Positions 1 to 5,796 of a DNA stretch of 6,232 bases are shown here, one piece after another. Both the position numbers and the translations under genes were made by a program. The stretch lies in NCBI GenBank assembly GCA_020723365.1, contig DYJB01000163.1, forward strand, positions 1 through 6,232, written 5' to 3'. Position 1 is the stretch's first letter. Each line of letters starts with the position of its first letter. The notes beneath the pieces were generated by a model. That model did no database searches, was not told the origin of the DNA, and worked only from the letters and a program-made list of their open reading frames with translations. Source of the stretch: Candidatus Aquidulcis sp. GTDB lineage: Bacteria > Chloroflexota > Anaerolineae > Anaerolineales > E44-bin32.

Positions 1-1
1 G

Positions 2-217
2 AAGGGCCAGGCGCAGATCATCGCCCTCGTCGACGCCGGCGAAGCCGGCGTGCACCTCACCGAGGGCGGGATGATGCTGCCGCGCAAGTCGCTGTCGCTG
101 GTGCTGGGCGAAGGTGCGGAACTCGAAGCGGCCGGCTCGGCCTGCGCCTTCTGCAGCCTGCAGGCCACCTGCCGCTACCAGGATCACTATCCCCCCGACC
201 CGCCGCGCGGCGGCTGA
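2..217 (+). CDS. C-terminal fragment of a vitamin B12-dependent methionine synthase activation-like protein (partial, 5' end missing)
   Basis: Only the last 71 residues are present; the reading frame is open from the left edge to a TGA at 215-217. The visible part contains GVHLTEGGMMLPRKSLSLVLG (fragment residues 17-37 including flanks), then a cysteine cluster C-x2-C-x5-C at C48, C51 and C57, then a short proline-rich tail. From memory, an 'LTES..M.P.KS(V/L)S...G' segment followed by C-terminal cysteines is typical of small proteins related to the MetH activation domain, found beside corrinoid methyltransferases. Those proteins are thought to bind S-adenosylmethionine or help reactivate corrinoid proteins. 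The cysteines could bind a metal or an Fe-S cluster, which is inference. The next gene starts 27 bases later, so co-transcription is possible, but no obvious functional link to the sugar genes is visible. With the N-terminus missing, the family call is moderate. Confidence 0.55.
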   Translation, partial: KGQAQIIALVDAGEAGVHLTEGGMMLPRKSLSLVLGEGAELEAAGSACAFCSLQATCRYQDHYPPDPPRGG

Positions 218-244
218 CCGGGGAAGAATCTTGCGGAGCGACCG

Positions 245-1036
245 ATGCCCTCCGTCGTCCTGGCGCTGACCGCCCACCCGGATGATGCCGAGTTCTTCGC
301 CGGCGGGACGCTGGCCGGCATGATCGCAAGCGGCGCACGCGTGCACCTGCTGGTGGCCACCGACGGCCGGCGCGGCTCCTTCGAGCATGACGACGCTGGC
401 CGGGCGGCGCTGCGCGCCGAGGAGGGGCGCCGGGCAGCGGCGGCGCTCGGCGCCGAGCCGCCCATCCTGCTCGGCTATCCGGACCTGGAACTCGATCGTC
501 TCCCGGCCGGGACCCTGCGCGAAGCCTTCATCCGCGCCATCCGCCAGATCCGTCCGGACGCCGTGGTGGCCGAGGACCCCTTCGCGCCCTACGACCCGCA
601 CCCGGACCACCGCGCCGTTGCCTGGGCGGCCTCCGACGCCCTCAGCTTCTCCCACCTGCCCCTCCTGCACCCCGAACACCTGGAGCAGGGCTTGCAGCCG
701 CACTTCGTCGTCGAGAAGTACTTCTACTCCGAACACCTGCCCAGCACCAACCGCGTCATCGACGTCAGCGCCACGCTGGAGGTCAAGCTGAAGGCGCTGG
801 CCGAACACCGGTCGCAGGTTTCCTTCCTGGTGCAGGACGTCCTGCGTCAAGCGCGCCTCGCCGGCCTGGATGTCGACTCCGTCCTGGGCACGATGGCCGC
901 CGAGCCGAGGCTGGCTCTCGATTGGGCGCTGCGCGCCCAAGCCGCCGAGGTCGGCGCGCGCATCGGCGTCGCCTATGGTGAAGCGTTCCGCTACGTGCGC
1001 TTCCATCCGATCGTCGAGGGCCTGCTCTCGTCGTGA
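245..1036 (+). CDS. PIG-L/LmbE-family zinc-dependent N-deacetylase
   Basis: This 263-residue protein has the usual length of a single-domain PIG-L (GlcNAc-PI de-N-acetylase/LmbE) enzyme. These enzymes remove the N-acetyl group from GlcNAc-containing molecules; relatives include MshB (mycothiol), BshB (bacillithiol) and archaeal diacetylchitobiose deacetylase. The hallmark AHPDD lies at residues 10-14. By analogy with MshB, H11 and D14 bind zinc and D13 is the catalytic base. The second motif HPDH (119-122) supplies H119 and the third zinc ligand H122. TDGRRGS (39-45) follows the second strand, and KLKALAEHRSQV near 181-192 is the usual late helix. There is no signal peptide, so it is probably cytoplasmic. 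ATG 245 is preceded by GGAG at 235-238 with 6 bases of spacing. The neighbours (sugar transporter, glycosidase, kinase) suggest a role in amino-sugar catabolism rather than thiol synthesis. The acetylated substrate is not known. All catalytic residues appear intact. Confidence 0.9.
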   Translation: MPSVVLALTAHPDDAEFFAGGTLAGMIASGARVHLLVATDGRRGSFEHDDAGRAALRAEEGRRAAAALGAEPPILLGYPDLELDRLPAGTLREAFIRAIRQIRPDAVVAEDPFAPYDPHPDHRAVAWAASDALSFSHLPLLHPEHLEQGLQPHFVVEKYFYSEHLPSTNRVIDVSATLEVKLKALAEHRSQVSFLVQDVLRQARLAGLDVDSVLGTMAAEPRLALDWALRAQAAEVGARIGVAYGEAFRYVRFHPIVEGLLSS

Positions 1037-1076
1037 TCGACGGCCATCCCGGCCGCATCCTGCTGCAGACAGCTGC

Positions 1077-1081
1077 GGAGG
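1077..1081 (+). promoter_or_regulatory. Shine-Dalgarno GGAGG that sets the transporter start
   Basis: GGAGG lies 5 bases upstream of GTG 1087. The alternative in-frame GTG at 1033, inside the end of the deacetylase gene, would place this motif inside the coding region. The motif therefore favours GTG 1087. Confidence 0.7.
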
Positions 1082-1086
1082 CCTCG

Positions 1087-2391
1087 GTGAACAAACCTTC
1101 ACGCTACCGCTGGTTCGTCGTCGCCGTGTTCTTCTTCTTCATGCTGCTGCACCAGACCGATCAGCTGATGATCGGATCGATGCAGGTGCCGGTGATGGAC
1201 GAATTCCGGCTCAGCGACACGCAGTGGGGCCTGGTCAACACCGGCGCCCTGCTGGTGGCCATGGTGCTCTACCCGGTGTGGGGCTACCTGTACGACCGCT
1301 ATGCCCGCTCCCGGCTCCTGGCGCTGGCGTCCTTCATCTGGGGCGCCACGACCTGGCTGAGCGCCGTCGTGCGCACCTACCCGGCCTTTCTGGCCACGCG
1401 CGCCTCGACCGGAATCGACAACTCGTCCTACCCGGGCCTGTACTCGCTGGTGGCCGACTACTTCCCGCCCTCGATCCGGGGCCGCGTCTACGGGCTGCTG
1501 CAGCTGGCCCAGCCTCTCGGCTACTTGCTGGGCATGATCCTGGCGTTGATGGTCGCCCCGCTGATCGGCGGGTGGCGAGCCGTCTTCTACCTGACCGGTT
1601 CCCTCGGCCTGGTGATCGCGGCCGTGATCTTCTTCGGCGTGCGCGAGGTGCCGCGCGGGCGGGCCGAGCCGGAGCTCGAGGGCGTGGAGGAGCTGCGTCA
1701 GTTCCGCTTCTCGTGGGCCGAGGCGCGTCAGGCGGTGCAGAAGCGAACCCTGCTCTTCCTCTTCGCCCAGGGCTTCGCCGGGGTCTTCCCCTGGAACGTG
1801 ATCACCTTCTTCTTCTTCGGCTACCTGATCCGCGTGCGCGGCTACGACGACAGCTCGGTTCTCTTCACCATGGCGCCCGTGATCCTGATCCTGGCCGCCG
1901 GCTACCTCGTCGGCGGCGCGCTGGGGGACTTCCTCTTCAAGCGCACGCTGCGCGGGCGGGTGATCATCTCCTCCACGGGCGTGCTCTTGGGCGCCGTCTT
2001 CCTGTTCCTGGCGATGCGCACGCCGGTCGAAGAGCGCACGACCTTCTTTCTCTTCATGTGCCTGACGGCCATCTTCATGCCGATGTCGTCCGCCAACGTC
2101 ATCGCCACGATCTACGACGTCACGCTGCCCGAGGTGCGCAGCACGACCATGGCCATCGAGTACCTCGTCGAGAACTCCGGCGCCGCCCTGGCGCCGCTGC
2201 TCACCGGCATCATCGCCGATGCGCTCGACCTGCAAACGGCCATCCTCTCGATCTCGATCACCGCCTGGCTGCTGTGCTTCGTGATCTACCTGGGCGCGCT
2301 GACCGTGGTGGGGGCCGACATCCGGTCGCTCCGCGCCGAGCTCCGCCGGCGGGCCGAAGGGCAGCTCTCCGTCCGGCAGGTGCCCTCGTGA
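1087..2391 (+). CDS. Major facilitator superfamily (MFS) transporter, probable sugar or glycoside importer
   Basis: The predicted inner-membrane protein has 434 residues and about 12 hydrophobic segments, roughly at 9-29, 46-66, 78-95, 98-122, 136-158, 163-184, 221-247, 258-280, 292-310, 316-337, 355-378 and 384-408. The 185-220 stretch, charged and polar, fits the central cytoplasmic loop between the two six-helix halves. The MFS motif A (G-x3-D-R-x-[GA]-R-x-R) is seen as GYLYDRYARSR at 66-76, and a weaker second-half copy is GDFLFKR at 280-286. Other landmarks are D25 in helix 1 and a YPGLYSLVADYFPPSIRGR stretch at 115-133. GTG 1087 was chosen for its GGAGG; it gives a basic N-terminus (MNKPSRYR) leading straight into helix 1. 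GTG 1033 would add 18 residues and overlap the deacetylase stop. The substrate cannot be read from the sequence; the neighbours suggest a carbohydrate. MFS import does not phosphorylate its cargo, which fits the sugar kinase downstream. Confidence 0.88.
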   Translation: MNKPSRYRWFVVAVFFFFMLLHQTDQLMIGSMQVPVMDEFRLSDTQWGLVNTGALLVAMVLYPVWGYLYDRYARSRLLALASFIWGATTWLSAVVRTYPAFLATRASTGIDNSSYPGLYSLVADYFPPSIRGRVYGLLQLAQPLGYLLGMILALMVAPLIGGWRAVFYLTGSLGLVIAAVIFFGVREVPRGRAEPELEGVEELRQFRFSWAEARQAVQKRTLLFLFAQGFAGVFPWNVITFFFFGYLIRVRGYDDSSVLFTMAPVILILAAGYLVGGALGDFLFKRTLRGRVIISSTGVLLGAVFLFLAMRTPVEERTTFFLFMCLTAIFMPMSSANVIATIYDVTLPEVRSTTMAIEYLVENSGAALAPLLTGIIADALDLQTAILSISITAWLLCFVIYLGALTVVGADIRSLRAELRRRAEGQLSVRQVPS

Positions 2392-2408
2392 GGCAGCGCT
2401 CACGCGTA

Positions 2409-2414
2409 GGGAGG
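2409..2414 (+). promoter_or_regulatory. Shine-Dalgarno GGGAGG of the GH4 gene
   Basis: GGGAGG lies 5 bases before ATG 2420, within the 28-base gap after the transporter stop. It supports this start, which also places the Rossmann motif at the very N-terminus as is normal for family 4 glycosidases. Confidence 0.7.
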
Positions 2415-2419
2415 TCGGC

Positions 2420-3769
2420 ATGAAGATCGCCGTGCTGGGCGCCGGCGGCATGCGGCTGCCGCTGCTCTACCAGGCCCTGGTGGACCGCTCGCAGGCCCTG
2501 CGCCTTGACCGCCTGGCTTTGATGGACATCGATGCCGGGCGCCTTGAGCTGATGCTGGGCGTGACGCACGCGATGACCGCGACCCCCCCGGGGCTTCACG
2601 TCGACGCCACCTCCAGCCTCGAGGCCGCCCTGGAGGGCGCCTCCTTCGTCATCACGACCTTCCGCGTGGGCGATATGGCCGGCCGCGTGCTCGACGAGCG
2701 CATCCCCCTCGCCCATGGCCTGATCGGCCAGGAGACGACCGGCGCCGGCGGCTTCGCCATGGCAATGCGAACGCTGCCCGTGCTCCTGCACGTCATCGAG
2801 CGCATGCGTCGCTCCTGTCCGCAGGCCTGGCTGGTCAACTTCGCCAACCCCTCCGGGCTTCTGGCCGAGGCGGCGCGCCGGGCGGGCTGGGAGCGGAGCC
2901 TCGGCATCTGCGACGCTCCGTCCACCATGCAGCACCTCGCCGCGCGCCTGCTCGACGTGCCCGCCGGCGAGGTCTACCTCGACTACTTCGGTTTGAACCA
3001 CCTGGGCTGGGTGCGGCGCGTGCTGCACCGCGGCGAGGATTACCTTCCGACGTTCCTGAGCATGATCCGGGCCGCCGGCGGATTCCCGGGACTGCCGTTC
3101 GAGCCCGACCTGCTCCTCGAATTGAGGATGATCCCCAACGAGTACCTCAGGTACTACTACTATGCCCGGCAGACCGTCGAGACTCTCAAGGCGGCGCCGC
3201 ACACTCGCGGCGAGTTCCTCCTCGGGCTGAATGAGGAGGTGCGGCGCGACCTGGCGGACCTGCTGGCGCGCGGCGAGACGAAGGCGACGGTCGAACGCTA
3301 TCGCGCCTACCTGCGGCGACGCGGCGAAACCTACCTTCAAGGCACGGCGGAGTCGGCGGCCCTTCCCTCGGGCATGCCCGATGGCGACGGCGGCGGCTAC
3401 GCCGACGTGGCCCTCGACGTGATCGAAGCCCTCTCAGGCGGGGGCGAGCGGGTGCTCATCGTCAACGCACCCAACCAGGGCGCCGTGGACGGGATGGCGC
3501 CGGAGGACGTGGTCGAGATCCCCACGCTCGTCCGTGCCAATGGCCTGCGCCCGATGGCAGTGGGGGCGATCCCGGCTCACGCCCTCGGGCTGATGCTGCG
3601 CGTCAAGGCCTACGAGCGGCTGACGATCGAGGCTGCGGCCGAGGGCTCGCGCAGCAAGGCGCTGCTGGCCCTGACGCTGCATCCGCTGGTGGCCGATGCC
3701 GCCACGGCACGACGGCTCCTGGAAGAGATGGAACGCGCCCACGCCCCGGCCTTCCCGAGGCTGCAGTGA
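2420..3769 (+). CDS. Glycoside hydrolase family 4, 6-phospho-beta-glucosidase-like (NAD- and metal-dependent)
   Basis: The 449-residue length is normal for GH4. These cytoplasmic enzymes hydrolyse glycosides by an unusual route: NAD+ oxidises C3 of the sugar, a base takes the C2 proton, the aglycone is eliminated, and water addition and reduction follow. The N-terminal Rossmann fold starts at MKIAVLGAGG (1-10), with D36/D38 ending the second strand. GQETTGAGGFAMAMRTLPV (103-121) is the typical GQETxGxGG(F) segment, and VNFANPSG (139-146) the N-x2-N-P motif. C164 (GICDAP) and H194 (GLNHLGW) match the Cys/His pair that binds divalent metal in the family. Y242 (IPNEYLRYYY) probably aligns with the catalytic tyrosine of T. 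maritima BglT. GYADVALDVIEAL (326-338) is another conserved block. Overall it resembles the 6-phospho-beta-glucosidase branch more than MelA-type alpha-galactosidases. No PTS gene is present, so the true substrate may be unphosphorylated or phosphorylated by the adjacent kinase. Exact specificity is not assigned. Confidence 0.9.
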   Translation: MKIAVLGAGGMRLPLLYQALVDRSQALRLDRLALMDIDAGRLELMLGVTHAMTATPPGLHVDATSSLEAALEGASFVITTFRVGDMAGRVLDERIPLAHGLIGQETTGAGGFAMAMRTLPVLLHVIERMRRSCPQAWLVNFANPSGLLAEAARRAGWERSLGICDAPSTMQHLAARLLDVPAGEVYLDYFGLNHLGWVRRVLHRGEDYLPTFLSMIRAAGGFPGLPFEPDLLLELRMIPNEYLRYYYYARQTVETLKAAPHTRGEFLLGLNEEVRRDLADLLARGETKATVERYRAYLRRRGETYLQGTAESAALPSGMPDGDGGGYADVALDVIEALSGGGERVLIVNAPNQGAVDGMAPEDVVEIPTLVRANGLRPMAVGAIPAHALGLMLRVKAYERLTIEAAAEGSRSKALLALTLHPLVADAATARRLLEEMERAHAPAFPRLQ

Positions 3770-3815
3770 GTATGGGTTTGGGATTCACCGCTCCCTGCGC
3801 GAGGCTCGCTCCTCG

Positions 3816-4724
3816 ATGAGCGACGACTTCGACGTCCTGGTGGTGGGCGACTACTGCCTGGATCTGATCTTCACCGGCCTGACCTCGCTGCCCGAGTTGG
3901 GCAAGGAGGTCGTCGCCCGCGCCTTCGAGCAGACTCCGGGGGGCGCCTACAACACGGCTGTCGCCCTGCACCGGCTGGGAGTGCGCGTCGCCTGGGCGGC
4001 CGATTTCGGGAGCGATGACTTCAGCCAGTTTGTCCTGGCACGCGCGCGGGGGGAAGGCCTCGAGGAAGGCTTCTTCGTGCACCACGATCGCCCGCTGCGA
4101 TTCGTGACCGTGTCCGCCTCCCTCCCGCGAGACCGGGCGTTCCTGGCCTACTATGACCCTACCCCCGCTGTGCCGGCAGGTGTACGCGCCCTGGTCACGA
4201 CGCGCGCCCGCACGCTCTACATCCCCGGCCTCTACGCCGGCCCTTTGCTCGGCGCGGCTCTCCTGATGGTGCGCGCCCGGCGCATGCAGGTCGTGATGGA
4301 CGGCAACTCGTATGAGTCCGCCCGGCTGAGCATGCCCCGCGTACGCCGCGCCGTGTCGGCTGTCGACGTCCTGATGCCGAACGCAGACGAGGCCTGCCGT
4401 CTCACCGGCGAAGTCGACCTGCTTCGCGCCCTGGGCCGGCTCGCCGAACAGACCCCCTGCGTCGTGGTCAAGGACGGGGCCGGTGGGGCCTACGCTGCCG
4501 AAGCCGGGGAGATGGCCTACGCCCCGGCGCTGCCGGTCACGCCGGTCGACACGACCGGCGCCGGCGACGCCTTCGACGCCGGCTTCCTGGCGGCCCGCTT
4601 GGAGGGCAAGCCCCTGGCCGAGTGTCTGAGCTGGGGCAACGTCGTAGGCGGGCTGTCGACTCTCGCCGCCGGAGGCACCGGGCGCACCGTCACGCGCGCC
4701 GATATCGACGCCTGGCTTCCATGA
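3816..4724 (+). CDS. PfkB/ribokinase-family carbohydrate kinase
   Basis: This 302-residue cytoplasmic kinase transfers the ATP gamma-phosphate to a sugar hydroxyl. The fold is recognisable from VLVVGDYCLDLIF (7-19), then PGGAYNTAVALHRLG (41-55), the first PfkB glycine-rich signature, which helps bind the sugar. PNADE at 188-192 contains the N-x2-E motif (N189, E192) linked to Mg and phosphate binding. DTTGAGDAFDAGF (245-257) is PfkB signature 2, with D251 as the catalytic base and GAGD as the anion hole. ATG 3816 was chosen because it starts the first beta strand; GAGG at 3801-3804 lies 11 bases upstream, a loose spacing. An in-frame ATG at 3696 would add 40 residues of unlikely composition and overlap the GH4 gene by 74 bases. 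The gap to the GH4 gene is 46 bases. The kinase may phosphorylate the sugar released by GH4 or the imported glycoside. Whether it prefers fructose, ribose, glucosamine or another sugar cannot be told. Confidence 0.88.
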   Translation: MSDDFDVLVVGDYCLDLIFTGLTSLPELGKEVVARAFEQTPGGAYNTAVALHRLGVRVAWAADFGSDDFSQFVLARARGEGLEEGFFVHHDRPLRFVTVSASLPRDRAFLAYYDPTPAVPAGVRALVTTRARTLYIPGLYAGPLLGAALLMVRARRMQVVMDGNSYESARLSMPRVRRAVSAVDVLMPNADEACRLTGEVDLLRALGRLAEQTPCVVVKDGAGGAYAAEAGEMAYAPALPVTPVDTTGAGDAFDAGFLAARLEGKPLAECLSWGNVVGGLSTLAAGGTGRTVTRADIDAWLP

Positions 4725-4817
4725 TCACGCCCTGCGGGCCTCAACCCTCGTCGTCGCGAGGCCGTGGGGCCCTGCCCTGCGGGGCTGGCTCGCCGCCGAC
4801 AGCTTCTCTTCACAGGC

Positions 4818-4825
4818 AGGAGGTG
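4818..4825 (+). promoter_or_regulatory. Strong Shine-Dalgarno AGGAGGTG of the ABC ATPase gene
   Basis: AGGAGGTG is nearly a perfect anti-16S match and lies 5 bases before ATG 4831, at the end of the 106-base gap that is the longest non-coding stretch in the window. It fixes the start and suggests efficient translation at the head of a separate transcription unit. No convincing promoter hexamers could be recognised in the gap. Confidence 0.75.
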
Positions 4826-4830
4826 CAAGG

Positions 4831-5796
4831 ATGGATGAATCGCCGCCGGCCGTGGTCGAGACCCTCGGCCTGACCAAGACCTACAAAGGAGTGCAGGCGC
4901 TCAAGTCGCTCGATCTGCGCGTGCGCCAGAACTCGATCTACGGGTTCCTGGGACCCAATGGCGCCGGCAAGACGACGACCATCAAGCTGCTGCTGGGTCT
5001 GATCCGCCCCACGGCCGGTGCGGCCAGCGTGTTCGGCCTGGACAGCGTGCAGCAGAGCGTCGACATCCGCGCCCGCGTCGGCTACCTGCCGCAGGACCCG
5101 CGTTTCTACGAGCACATGACGGCGCGGCAGACGCTGCACTTCGCAGCGCGTTTCTTCTTCAAGGGTCCGGCGCAGGCCATCAGCGAGCGCGTCGACGAGA
5201 TGCTCGAACTTGTCGATCTGCGCCACAAGGCCGACCGGCCGCTCCGCACCTTCTCGGGCGGCGAGCGGCAGCGGCTGGGGATCGCCCAGGCGCAGGTGAA
5301 CTACCCCGACCTGCTCATTCTGGACGAGCCGGCCGCCAGCCTCGACCCGATCGGCCGGCGCGACGTGCTCGAGGTGATGTCCCGCCTGCGCAAGTACACG
5401 ACCGTCTTCTACTCCACCCACATCCTGGACGACGTGCAGCGCGTCAGTGACACCGTGGCCATTCTCAACCAGGGCGCGCTGGTGGCGGAGGGTCCGATCG
5501 AGGAGCTGCTGGCCGGCGGGGAGGGTGCCGTCTTCGTCGTGCACTTGCGCGGCGACGTCGAGGCAGCCCGGACTCGAATCCAGGCCATGCCGTGGGTGAC
5601 CCGCGTTCAGACCGGCGAGCATATGGGCGACACCACCTGGCAGGTCTCGGTGAAGGATACCAAGGCCGCCGAGGCGGAACTGCTCAAAGCGCTGGTGAAC
5701 GGGCCGGTGGTGGTGACCGAGTTCCGCCGCAAGCAGTACGAGCTCGAGGACATCTTCATGCAGGTGGTGGAAGGAGGTCAGGATGTCCGGCAATAG
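4831..5796 (+). CDS. ABC transporter ATP-binding protein, ABC-2/drug-export type
   Basis: This 321-residue cytoplasmic ATPase powers a membrane permease, most likely the one encoded next. The complete nucleotide-binding domain is visible: Walker A GPNGAGKTT at 41-49, Q-loop glutamine Q88 (YLPQDPRFYEHMT), ABC signature FSGGERQRL at 141-149, Walker B LLILDEP at 161-167 with catalytic E166, D-loop ASLD at 169-172, and switch histidine H197 (STHILDD). All catalytic residues are intact. About 90 residues follow (roughly 230-321), ending in YELEDIFMQVVEG. This resembles the C-terminal extension (DUF4162-like) of CcmA/BcrA/NatA-type exporters. Such pairs export drugs, peptides, lipids or ions, or act in gliding or nitrous-oxide systems; the cargo is not recognisable here. 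The last 14 bases overlap the permease gene, implying translational coupling and assembly as one complex. No link to the upstream sugar genes is evident beyond shared strand. Confidence 0.93.
   Translation: MDESPPAVVETLGLTKTYKGVQALKSLDLRVRQNSIYGFLGPNGAGKTTTIKLLLGLIRPTAGAASVFGLDSVQQSVDIRARVGYLPQDPRFYEHMTARQTLHFAARFFFKGPAQAISERVDEMLELVDLRHKADRPLRTFSGGERQRLGIAQAQVNYPDLLILDEPAASLDPIGRRDVLEVMSRLRKYTTVFYSTHILDDVQRVSDTVAILNQGALVAEGPIEELLAGGEGAVFVVHLRGDVEAARTRIQAMPWVTRVQTGEHMGDTTWQVSVKDTKAAEAELLKALVNGPVVVTEFRRKQYELEDIFMQVVEGGQDVRQ
5771..5778 (+). promoter_or_regulatory. Shine-Dalgarno AAGGAGGT inside the ATPase gene, for the permease
   Basis: AAGGAGGT lies within the last codons of the ATPase and 4 bases before ATG 5783. 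It supports that start and a 14-base gene overlap. Confidence 0.75.

Noticed and set aside
245..1036. MshB or BshB (mycothiol/bacillithiol synthesis) assignment for the deacetylase
   Set aside because: The catalytic motifs are shared by the whole PIG-L family and do not discriminate. The neighbours are sugar catabolism genes, with no thiol-synthesis genes nearby.
870..2423. 517-codon + strand frame overlapping the deacetylase and transporter
   Set aside because: It is an out-of-frame read rich in R, A, G and P with no recognisable motif, and is explained by two well-supported genes in other frames.
1099..2451. 450-codon open frame on the minus strand opposite the transporter
   Set aside because: It is a shadow of the transporter gene in GC-rich DNA. 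The protein is rich in H, D, E, G and Q with no domain, while the + strand frame has clear MFS features.
2258..3340. 360-codon minus-strand frame opposite the GH4 gene
   Set aside because: It is an antisense shadow of the conserved GH4 frame, with no motif and no supporting ribosome binding site that I could see.
3696..3815. N-terminal extension of the kinase from ATG 3696
   Set aside because: It overlaps the GH4 end by 74 bases, has composition unlike a kinase N-terminus, and the canonical first strand starts just after ATG 3816.
4737..4763. Possible hairpin in the 106-base gap: GGCCTC at 4737-4742 with GAGGCC at 4758-4763
   Set aside because: The stem is only 6 base pairs with a 15-base loop (an alternative 5 bp stem is 4746-4750/4757-4761), and no T tract follows. 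Such pairings are expected by chance at this GC content, so a terminator is not claimed.
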